From SCGC-AAA076-P13 sp905478035 (GTDB taxonomy: Bacteria > Pseudomonadota > Gammaproteobacteria > Magnimaribacterales > D2472), in the NCBI GenBank assembly GCA_943846785.1, contig OX044367.1, positions 992,001 to 1,056,000 on the forward strand: 64,000 nt of DNA, read 5' to 3'. Position 1 is the stretch's first letter, and the number at the start of each line of letters is the position of its first letter. The notes beneath the pieces were generated by a model, which worked only from the letters and a program-made list of their open reading frames with translations, ran no database searches and was not told the origin of the DNA. Below are positions 1 to 8,437 of this stretch, piece after piece. The translations under genes and the position numbers were made by a program.

Positions 1-1
1 A

Positions 2-1699
2 CTTAAGGTTTCAAAAAAAGAATTTACTGAATCTGAAAATGCCATTAATGATTCTTTGAAATCAGCTATATTAATTGCTTACTCTAATATTAAAAAATAT
101 CACGAAAACCAACTTCAATCGTTGGGTTTAAATAAAATAGAAACAACGCCTGGAATAACACTTTGGACAGAGTTTAAGGCTATTGATAGAGTTGGTTTGT
201 ATATACCCGGTGGCTCTGCTCCATTATTTAGCTCATTATTAATGCAAGCAATACCTGCTTTGATTGCAGGATGTAACGATATTGTTATTTGTACACCACC
301 AGATAAAAATGGAAAAATTGATCCAGCTATACTTTGGGTAGCAAAATTATTAAATATAGAAACTATATTTAAAGTTGGTGGCTCTCAGGCTATTTTTTCA
401 ATGGCTTATGGGACTGAGACAATTCCTAAGTGTCTAAAAATATTTGGTCCAGGTAATCAATATGTCAACGAAGCAAAAAAATTAATCAATAACCATACCC
501 CTATAGATATGCCAGCTGGTCCTAGCGAGGTTTATGTTGTCTCTGATGATATTTCAAAGGCTGATGTTATTGCTGCAGATCTACTGTCTCAACTTGAACA
601 CAGTGGTGATGCTAAAGCTGTGTTTATATCAAAAAATAAAAGCCTTATAAGCAAAGTTAAGGAACAGGTATCAGAACAAATAAAATTACTTTCGAGAGAT
701 TTAATTTTGAATGAAAGTATTACAAATTTATTATTTATAAAAGCTAAAAGTGATGAACAAATTATTGAATGTATAAATACAAATGCACCTGAGCATCTAA
801 TATTATTAGATTCAGATTTTGTAAAATACTCTACATATATTCAAAATGCTGGTTCAGTATTTTGTGGAAGTTTTTCACCCGAATCATTCGGCGATTATGC
901 ATCTGGATCAAACCACACTCTTCCAACTTCAGGCTATGCAAAGACATATTCTGGCCTATCTGTAGCTGACTTTGGTAAAACATTATCGTTTCAGACTGCT
1001 TCACCTCAAGGTTTTACTAATCTATCTGAAACAGTAAAAATATTAGCAAATGCTGAAAAACTTGATGGTCACGCAAATGCTGTTAGTTTGAGAGAAAAAT
1101 ACATTTCTAACGAAGTAAATCAAAGATCATCTTTTATTAAAAGATCTACAAAAGAAACAAATATTTATATTAATTTAGATATTGATGGTTCAGGTAAATA
1201 CAATATAAATACTGGCCTCAAGTTTTTTGATCATATGCTTGAACAATTTTCTAAACATGGATCATTTGATATAACTATTCAGGCAATAGGTGATCTGGAT
1301 ATTGACGAGCATCATACAATAGAAGATGTTGCAATTTCACTTGGACAAGCATTTAAAGAAGCCATTGGAAAAAGATCAAATATAGAAAGATACTCTTCTA
1401 ATGAGACTCTTGTTATGGATGAAACTATTTCGTCTGTTTCAATAGATATGGCCTCTCGCACACTATTAAAAATGTCCTATCCTAAATTAAATGAATATAT
1501 AGGCGACTTTCCATCAGAGATGTTTGAACATTTCTTTATTTCGTTTGTTAATACTCTCGGTTTTACTTGTCATATAACTACAGATGGTAAAAATTCTCAT
1601 CATATAGTTGAGGCAACATTTAAAAGCTTTACTAGAGCACTGCATAAAGCCCTAAAAGTTAATGATTTAAAAGTTTTATCAACAAAAGGTATTTTATGA
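2..1699 (+). CDS. hisD/hisB: HisD-HisB fusion: histidinol dehydrogenase + imidazoleglycerol-phosphate dehydratase (5' partial)
   Basis: The frame is open to the left edge, so the first roughly 60 HisD residues lie outside; the TTG at 56 is internal. The HisD part (to about residue 350 counted from the TTG) has the GLYIPGG, FGPGNQ, DMPAGPSE and APEHL motifs of the NAD-dependent last two steps of histidine synthesis. After a short linker an imidazoleglycerol-phosphate dehydratase domain runs to the end, with the metal-binding HHTIED motif at residues 419-424 and a second HH before VEATFKSF. There is no HisB phosphatase (HAD) domain and no hisC between the halves, where enterobacteria carry hisC. 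The ATGA overlap with hisH shows translational coupling. Both halves look catalytically intact. The fusion is seen directly; dual activity is inferred. Confidence 0.93.
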   Translation, partial: LKVSKKEFTESENAINDSLKSAILIAYSNIKKYHENQLQSLGLNKIETTPGITLWTEFKAIDRVGLYIPGGSAPLFSSLLMQAIPALIAGCNDIVICTPPDKNGKIDPAILWVAKLLNIETIFKVGGSQAIFSMAYGTETIPKCLKIFGPGNQYVNEAKKLINNHTPIDMPAGPSEVYVVSDDISKADVIAADLLSQLEHSGDAKAVFISKNKSLISKVKEQVSEQIKLLSRDLILNESITNLLFIKAKSDEQIIECINTNAPEHLILLDSDFVKYSTYIQNAGSVFCGSFSPESFGDYASGSNHTLPTSGYAKTYSGLSVADFGKTLSFQTASPQGFTNLSETVKILANAEKLDGHANAVSLREKYISNEVNQRSSFIKRSTKETNIYINLDIDGSGKYNINTGLKFFDHMLEQFSKHGSFDITIQAIGDLDIDEHHTIEDVAISLGQAFKEAIGKRSNIERYSSNETLVMDETISSVSIDMASRTLLKMSYPKLNEYIGDFPSEMFEHFFISFVNTLGFTCHITTDGKNSHHIVEATFKSFTRALHKALKVNDLKVLSTKGIL

Positions 1700-2271
1700 G
1701 TGTTGGGATTGTTGACTGTGGAGGCGCAAATCTTAACTCCATTAAATATGCTCTAAGAAGAATAAATGTGGATGCTGAGGTTTCATCAAGCATTGATGTA
1801 TTAAAAACAAAAGATGCTTTTATACTTCCAGGAGTAGGTTCTGCTGGTGTGGTAATGAGTTATTTAAAAAATAAAAAGCTAGATGAATTTATATGCAATA
1901 CAAATAAATTAACACTTGGAATATGTATTGGTATGCATGTTTTATTTGATTATTCAGAAGAAGATAATACTAAATGCCTCGGTCTTATTAAGGGCGAAAT
2001 AAAAAAATTTAAATCTGACTCTAAACCTATACCGCAAATGGGATGGAACTATGTTGATGGAATAGATGAATTTACATCCATAAGCAATTATTATTATTTT
2101 GCTAATAGTTATTATTCAAGAAATACTAAAGAATGTTTTGGTACATCTAGCTATATTAATAAAATAACTAGCATAGTAAGGAAAAACAATTATATTGGAT
2201 GTCAATTTCATCCAGAAAAATCATCTACTGCTGGTGAGTTATTTTTAAAATACTTTATTAATCAAATATGA
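1696..2271 (+). CDS. hisH: Imidazole glycerol phosphate synthase, glutaminase subunit HisH
   Basis: Class I glutamine amidotransferase that supplies ammonia to HisF for forming IGP and AICAR. The nucleophile Cys77 sits in a GICIGMH motif and the His172/Glu174 pair in QFHPEKS, completing the triad. At 191 residues it is slightly shorter than the usual 196-205. The start overlaps the HisD-HisB stop by four bases, and its own end overlaps hisA, so hisD/B, H, A, F and IE form one tightly coupled operon. The cytosolic partner HisF is encoded two genes downstream. Confidence 0.95.
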   Translation: MSVGIVDCGGANLNSIKYALRRINVDAEVSSSIDVLKTKDAFILPGVGSAGVVMSYLKNKKLDEFICNTNKLTLGICIGMHVLFDYSEEDNTKCLGLIKGEIKKFKSDSKPIPQMGWNYVDGIDEFTSISNYYYFANSYYSRNTKECFGTSSYINKITSIVRKNNYIGCQFHPEKSSTAGELFLKYFINQI

Positions 2272-2987
2272 AAATAATTCCAGCTATAGATATTCTTGAT
2301 GGAAAATGTGTAAGACTCTTAAGAGGAAACTTTGATGATGTAACAATTTATTCAAAGAGCCCCCTTGATCAAGTTAGAAAATTTAAAGATGCAGGATTTT
2401 CGTATATACATATCGTTGATTTGGACGCTGCACTCTCTGGAAAGAATAAAAACTTATCTCTTATAAAATCCATAGCAAATATCGAATCTATTAAGATTCA
2501 GGTTGGTGGTGGTATAAGATCAATAGATACAATAAATAACTTGCTTGAGATTGGTGTAGATAGGTTAATTGTTGGAACGGCTGCAATAAAAAATATTGAT
2601 TTCCTAAATCAAATAAAAAAAGAAAATATTTCAGACCAAATAATATTTGGTTTAGATTTTGTGAGCACAAAAAATGAGCCTATGTTATTTGTTAATGGAT
2701 GGACTGAAAATACAAGAATAAATATTTTTGATTATCTTAGAACTAATAATTGGATTAAAAATATTCTTGTTACAGATATTTCAAAAGATGGAACTTTGGA
2801 AGGCCCTAATCTTAATATATATAAAAAACTCCTTTTAGATAAAAGTCTTAACCTGATTGCATCGGGAGGTATCGGTGGTATTGATGATATTTCAAATCTC
2901 ATAGAGATTGGAAGTCATGAGTGTGTAATTGGAAAAGCTATATATGAAAATAAAGTAACTTTGAATGAGTTAATAAATGCTAACTAA
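2268..2987 (+). CDS. hisA: ProFAR isomerase HisA
   Basis: A (beta/alpha)8-barrel isomerase converting ProFAR to PRFAR, the fourth step of histidine synthesis. The catalytic Asp8 is in IPAIDILDG at the N-terminus, and the second half carries TDISKDGTLEGPN plus the phosphate-binding GGI and ASGGIGG loops. Length 239 is typical. It overlaps hisH by four bases and hisF by eleven. It is homologous to HisF next door, the classic half-barrel duplication pair, but the first residues and the TDISKDGT motif identify it as HisA. Confidence 0.95.
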   Translation: MKIIPAIDILDGKCVRLLRGNFDDVTIYSKSPLDQVRKFKDAGFSYIHIVDLDAALSGKNKNLSLIKSIANIESIKIQVGGGIRSIDTINNLLEIGVDRLIVGTAAIKNIDFLNQIKKENISDQIIFGLDFVSTKNEPMLFVNGWTENTRINIFDYLRTNNWIKNILVTDISKDGTLEGPNLNIYKKLLLDKSLNLIASGGIGGIDDISNLIEIGSHECVIGKAIYENKVTLNELINAN

Positions 2988-3744
2988 AAGAATAATACCC
3001 TGCCTTGATGTTAAAGATGGTGTTGTAGTGAAAGGTATAAAATTTTTGAACCACAAAAAAGTAGGTTCTATTATTGATATGGCAAAAAAATATTCTGATG
3101 AGGGTGCAGATGAGCTTGTTTTTTATGATATTAGCGCAAGCACAAAGGATGCGCTGGTCTCTAAAAAATGGGTTGAAGAAATTGCAAGAAATATAAATAT
3201 TCCATTTTGTGTAGCTGGCGGCATAAATGATGTTGAAAACGCTAGACTAATTCTAAATTCTGGAGCAGATAAGGTTTCTGTAAACAGCCCTGCTATAGAG
3301 AATCCATTGCTTATTCAAGATTTAGCTAAGACTTTTGGTAGCCAATGCGTAACGGTAGGAATTGACTCAATGGAAATTGATGGTAAATATTTTATTTATT
3401 CAAAAACTGGAGATATTAAAACCAGAACTAATACTAAAATATTAACGAAAGATTGGATTAAAAAAATTCAAGTCCTTGGTGCTGGAGAAATTGTTCTTAA
3501 TTGCATGAACCAAGATGGAGTTAAAAATGGTTATGACATTAATCAATTAAATTATTTAAAGAGCTCTATAAAGGTTCCTTTAATTGCTTCTGGTGGCGCT
3601 GGCTCAAAAATAGATTTTTATGATGTCTTCTGTAAAACAAATATAAGTGGAGCATTGGCAGCATCTGTGTTTCATTCAAATGATATTCCAATTAAAGATC
3701 TAAAAAACTATCTAATCAAAAGAAATATAAATATAAGGAAATAA
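2977..3744 (+). CDS. hisF: Imidazole glycerol phosphate synthase, cyclase subunit HisF
   Basis: Cyclase subunit of IGP synthase, which uses ammonia channelled from HisH. It begins with the RIIPCLDVKDGVVVKG signature in which Asp11 is catalytic; the second catalytic Asp is in the VGIDSM segment, and phosphate-binding loops AGGI and ASGGAG are present. Length 255 is normal. The ATG lies inside the 3' end of hisA (11-base overlap) and the stop is one base before hisIE. The C-terminal LKNYLIKRNINIRK tail is ordinary for AT-rich genomes. Confidence 0.95.
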   Translation: MLTKRIIPCLDVKDGVVVKGIKFLNHKKVGSIIDMAKKYSDEGADELVFYDISASTKDALVSKKWVEEIARNINIPFCVAGGINDVENARLILNSGADKVSVNSPAIENPLLIQDLAKTFGSQCVTVGIDSMEIDGKYFIYSKTGDIKTRTNTKILTKDWIKKIQVLGAGEIVLNCMNQDGVKNGYDINQLNYLKSSIKVPLIASGGAGSKIDFYDVFCKTNISGALAASVFHSNDIPIKDLKNYLIKRNINIRK

Positions 3745-3745
3745 T

Positions 3746-4345
3746 ATGGACTATAACAATATTAAATGGGATGACAGAGGCTTAATACCTGCTGTAATTC
3801 AAGATAATACAACCTCATCTGTATTGATGGTTGGTTACATGAATAGAGACTCGTTAAAGATAACTATAGAATCCGGTGAAGTTACTTTTTTTAGTAGATC
3901 AAAAAATAGGCTTTGGACAAAAGGAGAAGAGTCAGGTAACAAGTTAATGCTTAGCGATATTGGCTTAGATTGCGACAAAGATACATTATTAGTTAAGGCT
4001 TTACCTCTTGGCCCTACCTGTCACACAGGCACTACATCATGTTTTGATGATAAATTCCTATGCACAGATATGATTAAAAATCTTGAGGGAATAATAGATG
4101 AACGTGCTGCATCTACTAATACTAATTCATACATAGTTAGCCTTTTTAATAAGGGAGTTAAAGAAATTGCAAAAAAAGTAAATGAAGAAGCTGGTGAAAC
4201 AGCCATATCAGCAGTATCAAATGATGGAAGAATTATAGAAGAAGCAGCAGATCTTGTTTTCCATTTATTGGTTCTTTTAAGATCTCAAAATAAAACTATG
4301 AAAGATGTTACCGATAAACTATATGAAAGAAGTATTAATCAATAG
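3746..4345 (+). CDS. hisI: Bifunctional phosphoribosyl-AMP cyclohydrolase / phosphoribosyl-ATP pyrophosphatase HisIE
   Basis: Carries out steps two and three of histidine synthesis. Residues 1-105 are the HisI cyclohydrolase domain, with VGYMNRDSL, FFSRSKNRLWTKGEESGN and the metal-binding Cys in HTGTTSCF. Residues about 110-199 are the HisE MazG-like pyrophosphohydrolase, with VNEEAGE and EEAADLVFHLLVLL. Length 199 matches the gammaproteobacterial fusion. It is the last gene of the his operon. Its final 11 bases overlap the end of the convergent GH16 gene on the other strand, and no separate terminator is visible. Confidence 0.94.
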   Translation: MDYNNIKWDDRGLIPAVIQDNTTSSVLMVGYMNRDSLKITIESGEVTFFSRSKNRLWTKGEESGNKLMLSDIGLDCDKDTLLVKALPLGPTCHTGTTSCFDDKFLCTDMIKNLEGIIDERAASTNTNSYIVSLFNKGVKEIAKKVNEEAGETAISAVSNDGRIIEEAADLVFHLLVLLRSQNKTMKDVTDKLYERSINQ

Positions 4346-5645
4346 ATTTATATTCAATATAATCAATTACTAACCTCCCCCTATCCGGGTCTTCTAGGTT
4401 AGAACACTCATTATCATGACAAAACATAGAGGTATCAACACCAAAAGTATCAAAGTCTCCACCAGATGCAACATTTAATAATAAGTAAAATTTTTCATTA
4501 AACGGATAATAGTTGTTATTAAATTCAGTTGAATCTGATGATTCTTCATAGAAAGGTGATTCTTGTGTATCTAAATACATTTTTATAGAATTTTCTCTCC
4601 ATTCAAATGTTACAGAATGAAATTTGTCTTGAAAATTAACTGAATTTGGAACGGTTTCAGATTTGTTAATCATTACTCTATTAAGTGAATTTCCAAAATG
4701 AAGAGTCGAGCCAATTTCATTTGCAACTCTTCCTCTGGCTTCCATTAAGTCTATTTCACCATCAGTAGGCCAGGATTTAGTACCTTCAATAAAACCCTGT
4801 GGGAGCATCCATAGTGCTGGCCAATGACCAGTACCATCAGGAACTTTAAAACATATTGTAATGCGAGATGGTTTATCAAAAATTTTCTTTGATGATGTAA
4901 TAATTCTTGCTGAAGTATGAGGCCATTCATAAGAGCAACTTCCATCAGCACAAAATGGATCTTGGAAAATATTAGTCTCATTAAATATAGGTTGAATTTT
5001 TAGGTAGCCATCCTCGATAAATAGATTTTCTGTTGAATTTAAAGATGCATTATAATTTTTTGCATACCCCTCTCCAGGACCTGTGTAATATTGAAGTTCA
5101 TTGTTACCCCAGCCACTAATCCATGAGCCATCACTAGCATTAAAACCATTACCTAATTGATAAGTAAATGTATCATTATCTAAAACATCTGAATCAAAAT
5201 TTTCTAACCAGTAATTTGATGAATCATTTAAAGGATCTTTACAATAGGAAGGTTTATCCTCGCTATAAATATCGGACCCATCAACAGAAGATACTTCTAC
5301 TGTTAAAGTACTTGTTGCATTAGATGTTCCACTTGCACCAGAGCATGTCAAAGTGAATGAATAGGTTTTGGCCTCATCGAGTGTAATATCCTCAGATCCA
5401 TTTAATGATTTTGTCCCACTCCAGTCACCAGAAGCAGAACAAGAGCTTGTATTACTTGTTGTCCAAGATAATGTTACTGAAGTATTAATTGATACAGAAC
5501 TAGCAGTTGATGAGAATGTGTTAATCATTGGATTTGATGGCATTCCAGTTCCACCACTGTTGTCGCTTGATGAGCCGCCCATACCTCCACCACCACCACA
5601 TGAAACTATAAATAAACTAATAAGGATATAAAATTTAATTTTCAT
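4335..5645 (-). CDS. GH16 family beta-glucanase lipoprotein (laminarinase-like)
   Basis: A secreted endo-acting glucanase of glycoside hydrolase family 16, which typically cuts beta-1,3-glucans such as laminarin. A lipoprotein signal ends in LFIVSC (lipid Cys at residue 16), followed by a Gly/Ser linker, then an Ig-like or PKD-like domain (about residues 40-120) and the GH16 domain (about 145-436). The catalytic signature GEIDLMEARG places the nucleophile Glu297, Asp299 and acid/base Glu302; HWPALWMLP precedes it. The beta-bulge form (E-x-D-x-x-E) is the laminarinase/agarase type; laminarin as substrate is inferred, supported by the GH17 module at 61-64 kb. The 3' end overlaps hisIE by 11 bases. 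Confidence 0.9.
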   Translation of the reverse strand: MKIKFYILISLFIVSCGGGGGMGGSSSDNSGGTGMPSNPMINTFSSTASSVSINTSVTLSWTTSNTSSCSASGDWSGTKSLNGSEDITLDEAKTYSFTLTCSGASGTSNATSTLTVEVSSVDGSDIYSEDKPSYCKDPLNDSSNYWLENFDSDVLDNDTFTYQLGNGFNASDGSWISGWGNNELQYYTGPGEGYAKNYNASLNSTENLFIEDGYLKIQPIFNETNIFQDPFCADGSCSYEWPHTSARIITSSKKIFDKPSRITICFKVPDGTGHWPALWMLPQGFIEGTKSWPTDGEIDLMEARGRVANEIGSTLHFGNSLNRVMINKSETVPNSVNFQDKFHSVTFEWRENSIKMYLDTQESPFYEESSDSTEFNNNYYPFNEKFYLLLNVASGGDFDTFGVDTSMFCHDNECSNLEDPDRGRLVIDYIEYKSID

Positions 5646-5728
5646 TGAATATGTTAATAAAATTTAAGGACTAGGCAATTTTATAGATATAAAAAATATT
5701 ATCTAGTGAATATGTAATCTAAGCTAAA

Positions 5729-7399
5729 TTAATTTTGATTTATAAATTCATTAGTTAAATTTTTCATTTCTTTTCTTAGAACGAAAAGTGCTATTAAGTT
5801 TGGAATAGAGACTAAAGCTACAACCACATAAGCAATATTCCACACTATTGTTGTATCTATCACGGCCGCTAAAATAAAACATAAAACATAAAAATTTCTA
5901 TACCAAAATACGCCCTTCTCACCAAAAATATATGCTGTAGATCTATCTCCGTAATAACACCAGGTTATTGCAGTAGAAAAAGCAAATAAAAGCAGTGCTA
6001 TTGCAACCAATTTACCACCATAATCGCCAAATGTTCCTTGTGAAAAGGCTTTAGCTGTAAGTTCAGCAGAACTAACCAATGATTTACCTTCTATTAAAAC
6101 TGGTTCTATAACTTTGCCATTAACAACATTCAAAGATCCTGAGTATAAATTTTTGTCAGCATTATTTTTAATAACAACATTTTCAGCAATTGATCTTGAA
6201 TGGAGGACTGTGATGTCAGAATTAAGTAACTTGCCTTCTTCTATATTTATTATTCCAGAGAACTCATTTACGTCAGATTCAATAGATTGAACATATCTTG
6301 TTAGTTGATTCATATGATCAGGATAAATATATGTCCCATCAATATTTTCTTGATCACTGTATATCCCATCAAGAATAACCATATCTGTTTTTGAAAATGT
6401 AGTATCAAATTTCTCAGTCCAAACACCACTTGATAAAATAACCAAGGCTGTAACACTACAAACAACAATAGTATCAATAAATGGCTCTAGTATTGAAACA
6501 ACTCCTTGATCTATAGATGTATTTTTTGACGACGCATGCGCAATAGGAGAAGATCCTTGTCCAGCCTCATTCGAATATAACCCTCTAGCTACACCATATT
6601 TTAAACTCATAGCAAAGCTTGCACCTAAGAATCCACCAACAGCAGCAGAGCCAGTGAATACTTGTGCAAAAATAGCATTAAATGATGGAATAATATTTTG
6701 ATAATTTTCTATAAGGATAACCAAGGCTCCTCCAAAATATATTAAACCCATAATTGGAATAATCTTACTTGCCACAGAAGCAATTCTTTTTATGCCACCA
6801 ATGATAATAATCCAAAGTAAAACCCCTAAAAACAAACCAGTAAATAATTTTGGAACTGCAAACTCAGTATTCATAACAAGAGCTATATTATTGATTTGAG
6901 GCATATTTCCTGAACCAATAGCAGTAATCATCATTAAAAAAGCAAAAAGTATTCCTGCCCATTTCATATTTAAAGCATGCTCTATGTAATACATAGGCCC
7001 GCCTGATATTGACCCATCTTCAAGTTTGGTTCTATATTTATGACCCATTGTTACTTCTACAAATTTGGTAGTCATACCAAAAATTGCTGTTATCCACATC
7101 CAGAATATTGCTGCAGGACCACCAGTCCATATAGCTAAAGCAACACCACCTATATTTCCTGTTCCTACTGCACCAGACATCGCTGTTGTAAGAGCCTCAA
7201 AAGCAGTTGTCTCGCCCTCTGCATCTGATTTAGTATTTTTTCCAGATACTAGTTTCCATGCTTTACCAAAAAATTTAAATTGAGGAAAGCCAAGATAAAT
7301 AGTAAAGAATATACCTGTACCCACTAATAGAATTGGAAACCACCAAGATCCACTTAAATTACTATCTAATAATAATAAAAATTCATTAAATTGATTCAT
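5729..7399 (-). CDS. Sodium:alanine/glycine symporter (AGCS family) with central insertion
   Basis: Inner-membrane sodium-coupled symporter for small neutral amino acids. AGCS motifs are clear: AMSGAVGTGNIGGVA, GPMYYIEHAL, GLYSNEAGQGSSPIAHA and FAFSTAITWCYYG. It has 556 residues where the family usually has 440-480. The excess is about 100 mostly hydrophilic residues between Trp327 (SGVWTEKFD) and the next conserved segment near residue 440-455, so a soluble domain appears inserted in an interhelical loop. It is transcribed after the glutaredoxin gene with a 9-base gap, suggesting an operon. The exact substrate cannot be told from sequence. Confidence 0.9.
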   Translation of the reverse strand: MNQFNEFLLLLDSNLSGSWWFPILLVGTGIFFTIYLGFPQFKFFGKAWKLVSGKNTKSDAEGETTAFEALTTAMSGAVGTGNIGGVALAIWTGGPAAIFWMWITAIFGMTTKFVEVTMGHKYRTKLEDGSISGGPMYYIEHALNMKWAGILFAFLMMITAIGSGNMPQINNIALVMNTEFAVPKLFTGLFLGVLLWIIIIGGIKRIASVASKIIPIMGLIYFGGALVILIENYQNIIPSFNAIFAQVFTGSAAVGGFLGASFAMSLKYGVARGLYSNEAGQGSSPIAHASSKNTSIDQGVVSILEPFIDTIVVCSVTALVILSSGVWTEKFDTTFSKTDMVILDGIYSDQENIDGTYIYPDHMNQLTRYVQSIESDVNEFSGIINIEEGKLLNSDITVLHSRSIAENVVIKNNADKNLYSGSLNVVNGKVIEPVLIEGKSLVSSAELTAKAFSQGTFGDYGGKLVAIALLLFAFSTAITWCYYGDRSTAYIFGEKGVFWYRNFYVLCFILAAVIDTTIVWNIAYVVVALVSIPNLIALFVLRKEMKNLTNEFINQN

Positions 7400-7408
7400 A
7401 TTTACCCC

Positions 7409-7630
7409 TTACCTTTGTGACCAAGCTTCTAATTCTGTATATCCACCAATTAACTCACCTTCAATTTTTATTTGAGGAAAAGTTCTAGCTGTTGGAAACA
7501 TTTCAAAGAATTCCTCTCTAGTAAAATCTTCATCTAATTGTTTGTATGAGTATTCATAACTCTCACGTTCGCATAAAAGCTTTGCTTTGTCGCAATATGG
7601 GCAAAATGTTTTTCCGTAAATTTCAATCAT
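7409..7630 (-). CDS. grxC: Dithiol glutaredoxin (GrxC-like)
   Basis: A small thiol-disulfide oxidoreductase using glutathione. At 73 residues it holds the complete fold: the CPYC active site at residues 10-13, the cis-Pro in TFPQIKI and the GGYTEL glutathione-binding motif. The ATG at 7630 is preceded by AAGGAAA nine bases upstream, a good ribosome binding site. It is the first gene of a two-gene unit with the AGCS symporter. A second, monothiol glutaredoxin is at 25.4 kb. The paralogue letter is an inference. Confidence 0.9.
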   Translation of the reverse strand: MIEIYGKTFCPYCDKAKLLCERESYEYSYKQLDEDFTREEFFEMFPTARTFPQIKIEGELIGGYTELEAWSQR

Positions 7631-7657
7631 GTTAGTATTTCCTTAATATTAATTAAT

Positions 7658-7663
7658 TATAAT
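7658..7663 (+). promoter_or_regulatory. Candidate -10 box of a leaderless SDR transcript
   Basis: TATAAT ends six bases before the ATG at 7670 and there is no Shine-Dalgarno sequence, so transcription would begin at or next to the start codon. No good -35 is visible. The same spacing recurs at several other genes in this window. Confidence 0.5.
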
Positions 7664-7669
7664 CAAAAA

Positions 7670-8437
7670 ATGTCATTATTTAACCTAAAAAACAAATCTA
7701 TTCTTATTACTGGCTCTTCAAGAGGTATTGGAAAATCAATTGCATTACATTCAGCTATGCATGGGGCAAAAGTTATCATCTCATCTAGAAAGATAGATGC
7801 CTGTATCGAAACCGCTAATGAAATTAATAAAGAGGTTGGTGATGAGGTTGCATATCCAATACCATGCAATATAAGTGACTCAAATCAGCTTGAAGAACTT
7901 GTCTCTAAAACAATAGACCTATTAGGTGGAATTGATACTTTAGTTTGTAACGCCGCAACTAATACACATATGGGTTCTATGCTAGATATGACAGATGATC
8001 AGTTTGATAAGGTTATGAACAATAATATTAAATCTACCCAGAAATTATGTAATCTTTGTATACCTCATATGAAAGAGAAAAAAGATGGCTCTATAATTAT
8101 TATATCAAGCATAGCAGCTATAAAAGGGAGCCCTATATTAGGCGCCTACAATATAAGTAAAGCAGCAGATGTAATGATAGTAAAAAATATCGCTGCTGAA
8201 TTTGGCCAATTTAATATAAGAGCAAATTCAATTGCCCCGGGTTTAATAAAAACAGATTTTGCTAAAGGATTATGGGAAAACCCTGATATTTTAAAAACTG
8301 TTCTTGGAACTACTCCAATGAAAAGAATAGGAGAAGCAGAAGAAATTGCGGGTGTTGCAGTAATGCTTGCCTCTAAAGCTGGAAGTTATATAAATGGCGA
8401 AACTATAGTTGTCGATGGCGGAACGACTATTGCTTAA
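7670..8437 (+). CDS. SDR family oxidoreductase
   Basis: Classical short-chain dehydrogenase of 255 residues. The cofactor-binding TGSSRGIG is at the N-terminus, CNAA follows, and catalytic Ser in ISSIAA, Tyr160 and Lys164 (YNISK) are all present. The C-terminal INGETIVVDGG is the usual classical-SDR end. It resembles 3-oxoacyl-ACP reductase-like or DHRS4-type enzymes; the substrate is unknown. It stands alone on the plus strand, divergent from the glutaredoxin gene, and its last 11 bases overlap the end of holB. A distinct FabG is encoded in the fab cluster, so this is unlikely to be the housekeeping reductase. Confidence 0.88.
   Translation: MSLFNLKNKSILITGSSRGIGKSIALHSAMHGAKVIISSRKIDACIETANEINKEVGDEVAYPIPCNISDSNQLEELVSKTIDLLGGIDTLVCNAATNTHMGSMLDMTDDQFDKVMNNNIKSTQKLCNLCIPHMKEKKDGSIIIISSIAAIKGSPILGAYNISKAADVMIVKNIAAEFGQFNIRANSIAPGLIKTDFAKGLWENPDILKTVLGTTPMKRIGEAEEIAGVAVMLASKAGSYINGETIVVDGGTTIA

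Noticed and set aside
4021..4206. Minus-strand frame inside hisIE
   Set aside because: Antisense shadow of a well-conserved gene; no ribosome site or family resemblance.
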